Assembly: GCF_000247815.1 (NCBI RefSeq)
Contig: NC_021674.1
Location: 26,476,331-26,540,330, forward strand
Direction: 5' to 3'
Origin: Ficedula albicollis
Lineage: Eukaryota; Chordata; Aves; Passeriformes; Muscicapidae
Length of the DNA: 64,000 bases
Shown: piece after piece, positions 1 through 14,365 of the stretch
Layout: each line of letters opens with the position of its first letter
Position numbering within the stretch: the stretch's first letter is position 1
Made by a program: the position numbers and the translations under genes
Notes under the pieces: generated by a model
Told to the model about the DNA's origin: nothing
The model's input: the letters and a program-made list of their open reading frames with translations, nothing else
The model's database searches: none

Positions 1-3000
1 TATATTATCCTAATGGGATACCTACAGGTAAATCTAGTGACCTATTCACACTACTTTTCCTATTTTTGGAAAATATCAGATTATAGAGATAATGACTGAA
101 AGGCTTGGACACTGTTCATAGCATTGAGCTTATTTGAGCTAACAGTGAATCCATCATCCATTCTTAAGAGCTGGCACAGGTTTCTTTCTCCTTTATAGAC
201 ATTTTCTTATGAGTATAATTTCTTTTTCATCTTCCTTGAGATATTGAGTGTAAAACAGCTGTAACTCTGCTTGAAAATCTCTTCCTTCCATTTGCTTTTT
301 TTGTTTCCTCTTACTGCTGCTAGCAGAGAACCTGATGGTCATACACAGCAGCTATTACATATCATTGTGCTGGTATGTATTGACTTGAAACCTTTAACCT
401 CATCTCTGCTTTCTGAAAACTCAAGCATAATGCTAGCACATCATATGCCTATGGTCTAAATGGGCATTTATCACCAAAGTGGAGCTAAATTCAAGAGCTC
501 TTATGGGTGAAAAAGATTTATTCTCATTCCCAGTTAGTTGATTTCTGCAGATTACCATAGTTCACACAAAAGAAAGCATGTATTGTTGACGGCCACAATA
601 CTATTGAAAAAAAAAAGATAATATTTTCAAAATAGTCATTAGGTTTTCTGATTTTCACAATAACATAAATGTGCTTTCTTCTTCTTCTTTCTCCATGGCA
701 GGTGATTGAAAAAAATCATGAGACTTTAAAATCTGACTCATGAAACACTGAGTTTCTGGGTATGTTTTTCTTCTTCCATGAGAGAAAAGGCATATACACA
801 GAAAAAGAAAGCCCTCTTTTATAACCTGCTGTATTCTTCACTCCTACAAATTGTCTTTTCAGTGCAGTATATGAACTTGCACCACCAAATCAAATTTCGT
901 ACCTCTGTCTCCCTCATCAAACACCAGCAACCCACATCCTCCCACATCCTGAGCCAGAAGTTCAACTCCCAGCATGGCCTGAGATCATCCACAAGCACTG
1001 CAAGTGAAGCAGCTGGTCAGCATGGAGCCACTGGCACACACAGAAACAAGCTGGTATTAGTTGGTAGGCTGAAGGTAACTCCCTTTGTAGAGTGATGGCT
1101 AATGTGCAGATCAGCTCAATGCTTCCCCACATAAGGAGGTGGAAACTGCTTTTTCCACCTGAAAGTGGCTCTGAGCCCATGATCACAAGGACTGTTTGGC
1201 CTCTCTGTGCACTAGCACCAGTCCTGGACTGTTCTTATTGTGAAATTTCGATAGAATTGGCCAGAATTTCCTTGGCTGTGACTTGTGCTCCTTGCCTCTC
1301 AGCCTTACTCAGTGTCTCTCTGAGAAGGATCTGGCTTGGTTTTTTTCTACCACCATCCATTTGATAGTTAATACAGCAGGTAAATACCTGCACAGACATT
1401 TCTTCTGTAGGCTGAACAAATACCGGTCTCTAATTCACATATTGCTGTTCTCAAGTCATCTTAGGATACCTCCACTGGACCTCCTTCAGTTTGACAATGT
1501 CTTTTTGTGCACCGGGGAGCTCAGACTGGGCTTGATGTCATCTCAAAAGTCCTGGACAGAGAGAATAGGCACTTCCCTTGACCTGCTGTCTACACTTTCA
1601 CTAGTACAATATTGACCCTCCTCCCCCATTAAGGTGTATTGCTGACTCACGTTCAGTTTCTCTGCAAACACAAGGTGCAAGAAAAGTTTGTGGTCATGCA
1701 GTGCAGGGCTGCAGCAGGTGTTCTCTGCTCTCTCACCACAGCTGTTTATTTCTTGGTTTCCTCTTCATGACCTAGATGAGATACTGTTCCTTAAGCTTCT
1801 CCACTGGTGGTGGGGCAAGGCAGGATAAATTGTGTCCAAGAGTTAAGTTAGTGATGCCCTTGCTTGTTTCTGGATACTGATAATATGTTATGTAGCCATC
1901 TAGTCAATATGAGCTATAATTAGGCATAAGATTCACATACACAGAGCACCAGAACTTTTCAATGTAGAGTGCTTTTGCAGCAAGCTCAGTAATGGAGGGA
2001 AGTCTCCTACAGGCTGTTCCTATCCAGTTACATATCCTTATCTACTCCAAAGCTGCCTACCTGCTATTTAACTGGAGACAGATCATGACCTTATTCAGCC
2101 TGTGTGCTCCATTTCCCAACACGACAACTATTCATAACTGTATTGTGATGGACACTTCCCTGAAGTTTTTTGTGTCCTTGTCTATACAGCCTAGTCACTT
2201 CATGCTGCTACATCTGGCTGTGCAAACCCATTTGTCATTCCTGGACTCGCTCCAGAATGGTTTGCCAAGCCTTACAGACTGATGCATTTTCTTTGCTGTT
2301 ATTATGTTGCCACAGTAGTTTATCTGGCAGCAGGAATGACAACTGCAGCAGGTCACTTTAGGGTCATACAGCACTCTTCTTCTTCATTATATAAGGCTGT
2401 CTTTGCTTATAAGTATTATCTTTTAAACTGTGTGTAAAGGAGGCTTGACTGTGCTGGGTGACCAACACCATTCCTTGACTTATGCTGTGTAGGTTATGTT
2501 ACAGCCTTCCCCTCTGCACTATCCCACAATTGCCATTTAAAGAGATGGCTGCTTGGGGCAGCAGCAGAGAAGCTGAGGAATGGGGCCAGGTGCTTACCAG
2601 GTAGAGACGTCCCAGTTAACATTAGAAGAACCTCTGTTAGTTACCTCAGAGAAGTATCAAAGGGGAAACTGTGATCTGCTTCTTGAAAAGGGGAGATGCC
2701 AAGAAAGTTTCTCTAGAGATTTTAGCTGACATAAAATATGTAAGAAAACAGAAAGCTGATAGCCTCAATGATAAAGATGAGTTGTGCCAATAGGAAATAT
2801 ACTCAGGACTAAAAAGGAATATCTAGAGCCATCTGGAAAGGCTGGGTGGGTAATCTCGTGCTGCTTATTAAATTTTTTAGTCATTGAAAAACCCCAAAAG
2901 GCAGATGTTCTCTAGGACTTGTCTAACTTGCTGAGAGAATGTAAAGGGAGCTGCGAGACATGATGTTAGCTGGGTTACAGTCTGCCAAGGGATGTGTGCC

Positions 3001-6000
3001 CTGGGATGGTGCAGTGCTGGCTTCCTCTCCGTGCAATACACACAAATGCAGACTGAAGACAGAGACTGCCTTTCACATCAAGAGTGTCTATGTTCAGTTA
3101 ATATTTCATTGGTCTTTTACTCTTCTCTGAGTCATCCATTGTTCTTTGTTTCTGGGGCTTCTCCATGAGGGAGTTGAGTCTTGGTGTTATTAATTTGCTT
3201 TGTTTTTTGGGAGCGAGTGCCATTTAAAGCTATTTGTTAGCTTGCTTTCTTTATTCAGTCCAAGTATTGGACTTGTTTCTTCTTTTGTATCTTTGTCCTA
3301 CATGGATTTTCATGCCTTCATTTTTGCCTTCCTTCTCTAAAATGCCAAGCATCATCCCCCAAACTGCTATTTATATGTGTGTCCTGAATTATCAACTTCC
3401 ACCCAGTGGACTGAGAAGTACTTTGTCCTTCCATTGCTCTTATTGGAATTCTGCTTTGTTTAAAAAAAAAAAATCAGCTAGAAAAATAGTTGCTCCGTTT
3501 ACAGAAGTAGAGCTGTGCCAGGAACAATTTGGCTTTTAACTGAATCATCTGACCTTGGTTTATATGGTAACGTTCAGGGAGAAGGGACATATGTGTAACA
3601 AGACAGATCTATCAGTGTTCAGTAAAGTTAGGCATAAAGAGGAAAGCACCACCCCAAAAGCTTACAGAAATGTCAGATGCATATATAAATATATATTAGA
3701 AAAAAGAGAAGAAATGGAGAATGTTCACAGTATTTCATATCCAAATATAAAGGGACGTTGTAGTTTTGATAGCTTGAGAAGTGATATTTTTTTCTCTTTA
3801 AAGAAATAACTCTTTTTTTGGGAGAAGGATTGTTGATAACTGAGGAACACATCTCAAATGTTAATGTCATTCTGAGACAGTTCTGACCACCTAGTATGAG
3901 CTGGAGCAGGCTGAGTAACTAGGCTGACATTTAATGTGAGTAGTATTAGTGTGGGGGTACTTCTAAGTACAGCTGTCATCGTGAGGCAGTTCCCAGAGTA
4001 GGAGGAAAATAAGAGCAGGTATCCAAATAAATCCTGGTGTCAGCTCTGTGACGGTATCTCAGGCTTGAGCAAGGTCCAACTGCTAACAGATTAACCAATT
4101 GATAACAGCTAACATCTCTGTGCTCAGAACCCCAGAGATGGCTCCTCAAGAAACTGCACTGTATATGCCAAGTTTTCTAAACACTCTAATTTTAGTGAAT
4201 TTAGTTTCATCTGAACACACATATCCTGAATATTCAAAAAAATGAGATTTGTCAGCTTCTGTGTCTATAACAAATGCAGTAAGGTTTGATTCTAGAAAGA
4301 AAAGTAGAAAGTAGCTCAAATGTGAAAACACCCAACCAACAATTATACAGGAAGAAATGACATTTTGTCAGTTGCCATTCTCCAAAGGGATCCTATACTC
4401 CAACAGAGCTGCAGGCAGCTGTGAAACTCACGTAGGTGTAAGCAATGGGAGAGATAATTTCTATAGTTTTTGCCCACAGCCAACAGAAGAAAGAATGTGT
4501 TCATCTTTCAGGATCAATCTGAGCTTTTTCTTGGCTCAGACTCTGTCAATGATCCAGAACTTAAACATGGCTTAGAACATGGAGCAATACACTTGGAAGA
4601 AAAAAAATTCATTAATTATTCAGTGATTGATACACTGACTGCAATGAAACATGCAGCAAATGTAGCTCAGGTTTTGCAAATAATTTTATGGTTTTTCATA
4701 GGTAATTTCTAATATTACCTGTGATAACTACAGAAATTAGTATAAAATTTCAGGTAAAACAAACTGGTGAGGCTTTTGAGCTGGCGATTGACTCATGTTG
4801 GCTTTCTTTGCTTACTCAGAGGAGTCAGACACAACATGCACAGCCTCCTACTCTCATCTTTCAAGGCTCTTTCAAGGTCAGACAGCTTGACAGCATTGTT
4901 TCAATACCTGCTGTGGGAGAAGGCACGCTGCACCTTTTCACCAAAGTGAGTAGGGTTGGTCCCAGGCTTCAAGAAATTAGCTTTTCTGAAGTGTAGTTAG
5001 AATTTTAATGAGTACAGAGTAAACCATGAATTAAGGAAGTTCCAAAATATAGGCATAATGAAACAATTGTCTCATTCCATAAACTACTGATATATGAAGT
5101 TACTTGCATTTGGGTGTGTCATTATTTTTTGGGTAAAAGAACACAACTTTATCTATAGTGCCTCAGAATCATTGTGAAATATTCTAGGTGAAATTCTCAG
5201 ATGATGAAAAACAGCAGAATGTTATGGAAGACACCAGTTTAGCAAACTAGTCTAGATGATAAGCTGATCCCTGGAGGGTGTTAATATCTTCACAAATTAC
5301 TAAAACACCAATATAATTCAACCAAACCATCACTCAGAAAATTAATGTGCCCTAACGTGCCACAGGACTATATGTATTTCCCGTTCTGTCCTTCATGACA
5401 TACAAACATCTTAAAATAGTCATACATGTAGATATGTAAGTCGGCTTGTATGTGGTAATTAGATTTTACAGGTAAATAGTTTTTCACTGTTTGCACAAAA
5501 TTGAAGGGCTCTTTTCTTGGTGCACAAAGAAAAGAAACCATGATAAATCAGTTCATGGAAGTGAAACATCCCAGTGCAGGCAAAGGAACAGATCCTGAGT
5601 TCATTAGATAAGCTGTAGAAAAAACAAAAGAATGTGTTTCATGGTAAAATTAGATGACTTTCTCTCAGTACACTTTAAGCAGTATTGTCTTTGTTATCTA
5701 ATATGTACAGCCAGAGTGTACATACATACATTTCTGCTTATCTTCAGGAAATTCAAATGTATATTCTGAGTGGTCATCAAAATTCACTAAAAGGAGCAGT
5801 GAAGCACAACTGGCTAGGATGATTTTAAAAAGTTCACTGAGATTGATCACAAACTAAATAGAGGAGACATCTTAGCCTTCAAAGGGTTTAGGAATATTGG
5901 TTTTCTTCAGTTTCTGGTCTTTATATTTGATGGGGGTTATGTGTATTTCAATTTACTGAAACATGTACTGTTTTCTTGCATGTAAGATTTGCCTGGCCAA

Positions 6001-9000
6001 AAGAAGAAGAGATTGGCCATTTGTCTGGAATTTCTAAATTTTTGTCACTCTGTGACAAGTCCTATTGATGTTGCCAGCATACATAGATTGACTGTCCAGT
6101 GCATGCAGTGTGATCCCAGCATGAGAATGGTTGTGCATGTGTCGTTATTGTACTTACTCAGCATTTTCCTATGAACAGAGTTCTTTCTGGTATTAATACC
6201 TCTCTGCATCAGGAACTTTATGTCTGCTTTTAAAAAGCAATGCACATATGAGAATTTTGATGCTTGTTTCCTTTCTAAGAGGAATTTTATTTTATCTAGT
6301 GCTGCAATTGGAAGGAGAAAATATGAGCAAAAGGCAGGTTGCACACATAGGGTGTAAAACTAAAGATTAGTCTTGGATATGTCATTTGTTTTAGCCAGTG
6401 GCTCAATTCCCTGTATGTAAAGAGGAGATAACTCCTCCTACCATACCAATAACTAATGTTATTGATTAATTTTTTAACCACAAATTAACCCAACTGCATA
6501 AAAATCTATAACAATAGTGTGTGTCCTGCAGAACAGCTAATCTTTTATTTCCTAAGAGGTATGTAAGGAAGACTAACTAGCTACTTTAACTGCCTAAAAG
6601 CTGCAGTGTAAGGAAATATTTTGCCAGCCTTATCCCATTTTTCCAAATAACAGTGCTTTGACCCAGTGTATTGGAAGGTTGCCTAACCTAACACACAACA
6701 CCATTTGCTGACCTGTCCATTTATTACATATTTTGTAGGAATTTTGCAGTGCCTGACTACCAAAAATTCAACTTCTGGAATTCCTTTGGAATTCTTTGCA
6801 CCTACTCAAAATCCCTTATTACTGACATCCTTCTCTAAATTTGGCTTTTAGCATAGATGCTCATATGATATGCATCAACCTTTACAGAGAAATTATCTTC
6901 AGATATTGAAATACACAGTGAAGGGACACTTGCTACTCAGGCATGAACATCTCTAACTCTCTAAACATAGGCAGTTGTCCCAGCTGTTATGTACTCTTCT
7001 GTGCCCTTGAAACCATGGAAAATTTATATAAAAAAGGAAATGGAAGTAAAAATTGGCAATAACTGCAGCACAAGTGATGGCAACAATATATTGTCCTGCT
7101 ATATGTTAGCTTCAGCTCTGCTGGCAAAGGGACAGCAAGTTTGGAGAGAGAAAGGGAAAGCGAAACAGAGCAAAAGAGACCATAATTTGAAAGTGGAAGT
7201 AGCAGCCTCCTCTTTGGGTGAAAGAAGAAATTACATTAGCTTCTTCTCTGGTTTGAATATTAAGACATGTTTTAAAACAGTAAATTATGTTTAAAATGGA
7301 AAGGTCTTGGCTACGTGGAGAATGAGTGATCTTGTAAGTACCTATTTACTGTAGGAAGTTTACTGTAATGTCTGCCAAACAGTATCCTATGCCTCCCATT
7401 TGCCAATTAAGTCATTCAGCAAAACCAAATTGATTTCCTGACTGCACTGCAAGGCTTGATCCCAGGACAGAGATGAAAATCCTTTTTGCAGTTCTTGAAG
7501 ATTTATGAGGAAAGAAATTCATGAGGATGTCTTGAGACTTGCTGAACAAATACATAATTAGAAAGCATTTAAGTCATTATGATATCTGCATTCTCCATGA
7601 GGAATTCAGGGAAGCTACCAATTAAAAGCAAAAAGACTGCCACAGCTCCATTTCAGTGTCTTCTTAGAAAATACACATATGGAAAGCATGAGGTAAATAT
7701 GCAAATACATATGTACCCTCTAACCCTTCTTGCTCTTTTACTGACTATTCAATAATTAGAATAATAGTTTAACTAGGTAATTGGATCATTGGCAACAAAA
7801 GCAATTAAAAACTAATATATTCAGCTAGAACTGATGATGGAATTCCAGAGAACTGTGTATCATTCTCTCTTCAGTGTGCTTTGGGATTTGAAAAATCTGT
7901 AAACTGACAAAACACTTGATAAATTATTCAACAGGAAGTGGTCTCAGTTACTCCATTAGTCTTTCTTATCTTCACTGTATCTGTCATCCAGCTCTCCACA
8001 CATCTCCTACAGAGCAAATATACTGGCTTTGCACTAATGTATATGATATATGGAACAGGGCAAAAAGCAACTGAGGTCCTGTGTTTATTTATATGTTATA
8101 AACTGTAATTGATAGATCCTTTTCTGAAAGGTTATATAGACTAATAACAGTAGAAGCACTTTGTCTCCCTATGCCTGAATAATAAAGAAGAAAGTCTTTT
8201 GTAAGATTGTTAAAGGTCTCACATTACCTTACTACAGGGACATCTTTTACTGTATCACAAAGTCACTGTGAGCTTGTGACCAGTCCCTGCAAGGAATTCC
8301 CTTTTACCGCTGGGAAACTGAAATGCTGGCATATCTACAGCAGGGAATAGAGAACAGTGCAGAGATTCCTGGGCTAATTATGTCTGTGAGATTCAGTGCA
8401 ACACCTTGACGAGAAACTATTCAGGAACACTGAAATGGGATAGCCATTTTCATGCTGCTTTATCTGATCCAATAAACCTGCCTCCCAGAAATAAGTTCAT
8501 TTGCTTGTGCACAAAGACATTCTGGGAGCACACAAATTCTGGCAGAGAGCTTCACAGCAACATAAAGATATATTTATAAGGGAGATCACAGTGACTGAGT
8601 AGGATAGTCTGTGAAGGAGGTGGTAAGCTCTGTCCCCCTCAAGGAGCCTGGATACTGCCCCAGGGGTCAAAACAGAAACGTGACAGAACGTGACCTTGCC
8701 AACAGTAAACATCAGTTTGGTGCAGCAACACACCAGTCATGAAGTCAGGCAAGGGCAGAATCTTTGTGGTGGTTGTGTCCTGGCCCTTGAACTGGGACAG
8801 TTGGTTTCACATTTTCTGTATGGAAAAACCTGTGAAGAAGGGTCTGTTGCCTGCTGCCTACCCCATCCTTGGACATTAGTTAGCCACGATAATAACTTGC
8901 TTTACTTTCTTCCTCTTCTGCTCATCTTCCTCAAACTCATTAACAAACATATTGATTGACTTATTTACCCAAATATTTTCTAAGATATGAAATCTATGTC

Positions 9001-9872
9001 TTACACCCACTTCTGTAAATTGCAGCAAGTACAACAAACCTGGAAGCAAGAGGTTTGACTTTCAGTTCACATGCTGAAACGGCAGCCTAGTTCTAGTCCG
9101 TTGAAAGGATAGGACTGGCTTCTAGCTAATGACTAGACAATGCCCTACAAGTTATGCTCTGGCTCTGCTGAAGGCAGTAAGAGCCCTCCCTGTCTAAGGT
9201 AGATTTCCATGAAAGATTTCCTTGTTTGAGCTACAGAAGGATATCGATTATGTTACATTTTAAAGAAGTGTGATACACTGTTCTTAGTTCCTGTTGGTCC
9301 CTAGCCAACTCCTCAGGGGGTACTGTACAAGGGATTGCTGACAAATTCTCCCTTCAAAAGCCTACAGGTGAGGTTTTTGGAAGATTTACCTACAGGCCCA
9401 TATTCAGTATCAATTTTTAAATTAATATCTAGGCAAGGAACATGATAACCATTAATGAGAGTTAAACTCCTAGCCACTTCTCTATAGGTTCCACTATGCC
9501 TTGTAAGTATGTGCCTACATTATCCTCAGTTACTCCTTTCCTTAACCTATATCTTTGTCAGCACATGTGTATCCCCATTCTGTTCCAGAACATCCTTGAA
9601 GATCCTTTAGCATTGTTACAAAAAATAAGAAAAAAATGCTCTTAAATAAGGCAGCCTATTATACTCTCTTTGCCCTTCTTTTTCTGCTTTTTAATTATTT
9701 TTTTCCTCATTACACCAATCATACATAAAGGATTTCAGTCATTATACACACAGTAGCCTAATTATGGAAAATGAACTGATTTCCTCAAGAAAACTGTGTC
9801 TGAGTGACATCATATCACCAACATATTTGGCACCATGCAAGGGCATTAATCTATCCAAATAAAGTTATGCAC
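1..9872. other. Intergenic, nothing recognised
   Basis: AT-rich unique sequence. Open frames are all short (110 codons or fewer), overlap on both strands and show no known motif. I recognise no exon pair, RNA gene or mobile element here. Old degraded repeats could have been missed. Confidence 0.6.
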
Positions 9873-10949
9873 TTCTATTTCTATTTCTATTTCTATTTCT
9901 ATTTCTATTTCTATTTCTATTTCTATTTCTATTTCTATTTCTATTTCTATTTCTATTTCTATTTCTATTTCTATTTCTATTTCTATTTCTATTTCTATTT
10001 CTATTTCTATTTCTATTTCTATTTCTATTTCTATTTCTATTTCTATTTCTATTTCTATTTCTATTTCTATTTCTATTTCTATTTCTATTTCTATTTCTAT
10101 TTCTATTTCTATTTCTATTTCTATTTCTATTTCTATTTCTATTTCTATTTCTATTTCTATTTCTATTTCTATTTCTATTTCTATTTCTATTTCTATTTCT
10201 ATTTCTATTTCTATTTCTATTTCTATTTCTATTTCTATTTCTATTTCTATTTCTATTTCTATTTCTATTTCTATTTCTATTTCTATTTCTATTTCTATTT
10301 CTATTTCTATTTCTATTTCTATTTCTATTTCTATTTCTATTTCTATTTCTATTTCTATTTCTATTTCTATTTCTATTTCTATTTCTATTTCTATTTCTAT
10401 TTCTATTTCTATTTCTATTTCTATTTCTATTTCTATTTCTATTTCTATTTCTATTTCTATTTCTATTTCTATTTCTATTTCTATTTCTATTTCTATTTCT
10501 ATTTCTATTTCTATTTCTATTTCTATTTCTATTTCTATTTCTATTTCTATTTCTATTTCTATTTCTATTTCTATTTCTATTTCTATTTCTATTTCTATTT
10601 CTATTTCTATTTCTATTTCTATTTCTATTTCTATTTCTATTTCTATTTCTATTTCTATTTCTATTTCTATTTCTATTTCTATTTCTATTTCTATTTCTAT
10701 TTCTATTTCTATTTCTATTTCTATTTCTATTTCTATTTCTATTTCTATTTCTATTTCTATTTCTATTTCTATTTCTATTTCTATTTCTATTTCTATTTCT
10801 ATTTCTATTTCTATTTCTATTTCTATTTCTATTTCTATTTCTATTTCTATTTCTATTTCTATTTCTATTTCTATTTCTATTTCTATTTCTATTTCTATTT
10901 CTATTTCTATTTCTATTTCTATTTCTATTTCTATTTATTTCTATTTCTA
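9873..10949. repeat. (ATTTCT)n hexanucleotide array, about 1.08 kb
   Basis: About 179 head-to-tail copies of ATTTCT (AGAAAT on the other strand). It is essentially perfect until 10937, where one ATTT-ATTT interruption precedes the last copies. The left flank is ordinary sequence ending TTATGCAC and the right flank resumes at AAAATGTGTTC. The long Phe-Tyr reading frame across it is a by-product of the repeat. Such purity over a kilobase implies recent expansion, if the length is real. Confidence 0.97.
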
Positions 10950-13185
10950 AAATGTGTTCTATTTTATCTCCTTAGGTTAACACAGTGACTTGGGCTCAGC
11001 TTTAAAAAAATTATCACGGTGAGATTTCAGAGCTGAGTTTATTAGCCTGAAAGGAGGTGCTCAGGAGAATTTAATTTTGTGTCATGTGTTCAGTCCCTTG
11101 TGCTGGGCAGGCACTTTGCATTGCCTCAGGGCTGTCTGTGATCCTGGGACAGAAGCATTGTCCTCTGTGCTGTGCCACCCTCTGCAGTTACCTGAGGTGT
11201 TTGTCATGGATAGAACAGCAAGTACTGGGGGCCACATACATTCCTAGTAGCTGAAGTATTGTGACTTCTGAAGTTTCCATACTGATAAGGAAAGATATCA
11301 AATACAGCCCAAATATAAGGTATTTTGTCTAGTGAGAATATGACTGGACCCTTCTCATACAACTTTAGTAATTCAGTAGAGGATATTTCCAGTTCAGAAA
11401 AGGTAAAGAGTCATCTATCATATGGTACGTCAGGTTAAAGTAAGTACAATCTTATCAACCTTTCAGTGTTGTTAGCATCTGAGCATAATTCATCCATATA
11501 GCCTCATGTACCTCCCTTACTGTCTTTTATTTAAATAAGCCTTGTCTCAGTCTGTATTCTCTTTGCATTGTGTTTTAAATAGGAAAATCACTTTAGGACC
11601 CCTCACTGCTTTAGCATTTCTGTGGGAGGTGAATAAAGTGAATTGACTTTATTTTTTTAAATTACTTAAGAGTAAGACCTGTAAATAAGCTACTTTCAAA
11701 TCTGTGTTCTTCTCTCACTGAAATAATAAGAATGCCAACCAGACAACTGGGTGGCAAAACTGGTCCTTTGTTTTCTGCTAAATCTGACAACACTTCCTGT
11801 ATGTAACCTGTATAGAAATAAGATTTATAATACCATGAGCAACTTTGAGTACTTCTTTTCATTGTTGGTAACCCCTGGGTTTTCATCATCAGGAGAGACG
11901 ATTTCCATTTGCATCTAATATTAATTCAAATTCACAGTCAGGGATGTAAGACCACTGAAAGTTTCAGAATAGAGAGTTTGCCCAAAAGCATTATTTTTAA
12001 CACTCATTCAATGCTAACTTTTGGGAAGTGGAAAAACGAATCTGTTCCATTTTAGTTATTGCATACAGAAGGTAACACTAAATAGTCTTAAATATATCCC
12101 CAAATCATGAAATCAAGGAGCAAAATAGGTTAGCCTTTCCCTGATAGGTTCTCTCTGAGCCATTGTGGGTACCCATGCTATACTTCCAAAGTTATTCCCA
12201 TAATGATGAAAGTGAGATTTTTTTTTTTTTTAAGTGGCAATTTTTGTGTAGCTGCCTAGCTTCTGGGACCTGCAGCTCAAAAAGCTGTTGAAAATAATTG
12301 TTGATAAAGTCAGGAGAAGTAGCAATACAGCAAAGGACAGAAAAATCCAAGATCCTCCCTAACTGTTTCAGGCTCTTCAGAGCTAAGATCAGTTCTTGCC
12401 CTTCTCTGGGCTGACAAACACCACTTTAGAGTTGCCTTGCCATGCCCTGTGCCCTTATTTTACAACAGTAGGCACACTCATCACCATGTGTATGGTTGCA
12501 TGTGAAACCACAGGAAATGTAGTTTCAGTTATTTTAAGCCTAAAAGTGGACAGTATTCTACAGACAGTTTGATTTCAAGAGAACCACAGCAGGCAAAAAA
12601 AAAAAATGTTTTAACCTTCAGGTCTGTGCCTTAAGCTAAAATATCGTAAGCCACATGAAGAGCCCCAGATTCATGATTGATAATAATAATTACTCCCACA
12701 TTTTTGGCAGCTAATTTGTGATTTATTAGTGCCCAAGTTGGGAATTACTGACCTTGGCAAAACAAAAAGTTTGTTAATTCAGTCAAGGCTACATTTCACG
12801 TGTTCTATTTGGCATTCTCCCATAGGCTGCAGCAAATCAAAGGGCAAATCTGGAAATAAAAGGAAGGCACTGACTCATTAGTTAACTGAAACTTGTTTCT
12901 AATTTAGCAACTTCGTTCTGGGGCCCTCTAGCCAGAAATTTCTCTAAACTCAAAGCTGGAGGGGGCTTTAGAAGGCTGTAGGGTTTGTGGCCAGAAGTTT
13001 GCACAGACTCTTAGTGAATTAGTGACTTCAGAGCTCGGATGGGCTTTGGAGCCCAAGGTGAGCTCCTGCCTCCACACAGGCTTAACCAACCTGACCAAAA
13101 CCTTCCTGTTTTGTTAGTTCTGCAGCGGCAGGCTAAGGAAAGGGGACGAGGACAAGGGCAGTGCAGCAGAAAGGAAGGTGGTTCC
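10950..13185. other. Unique spacer between hexamer array and CpG island
   Basis: Mixed AT-rich sequence with short A/T runs (near 12219 and 12597). No coding or element was recognised. GC content rises from about 13.0 kb towards the island. Confidence 0.6.
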
Positions 13186-13234
13186 AGAAGATCGCGCACG
13201 GTGCTCAGTCCCGGCGCTCCAGCCAGCCACAGGC

Positions 13235-14365
<1,131 letters not shown>

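Noticed and set aside
9804..10988. 394-codon Phe-Tyr repeat protein
   Set aside because: It is the hexamer array read in one frame. The flanks are non-coding and there is no gene structure.
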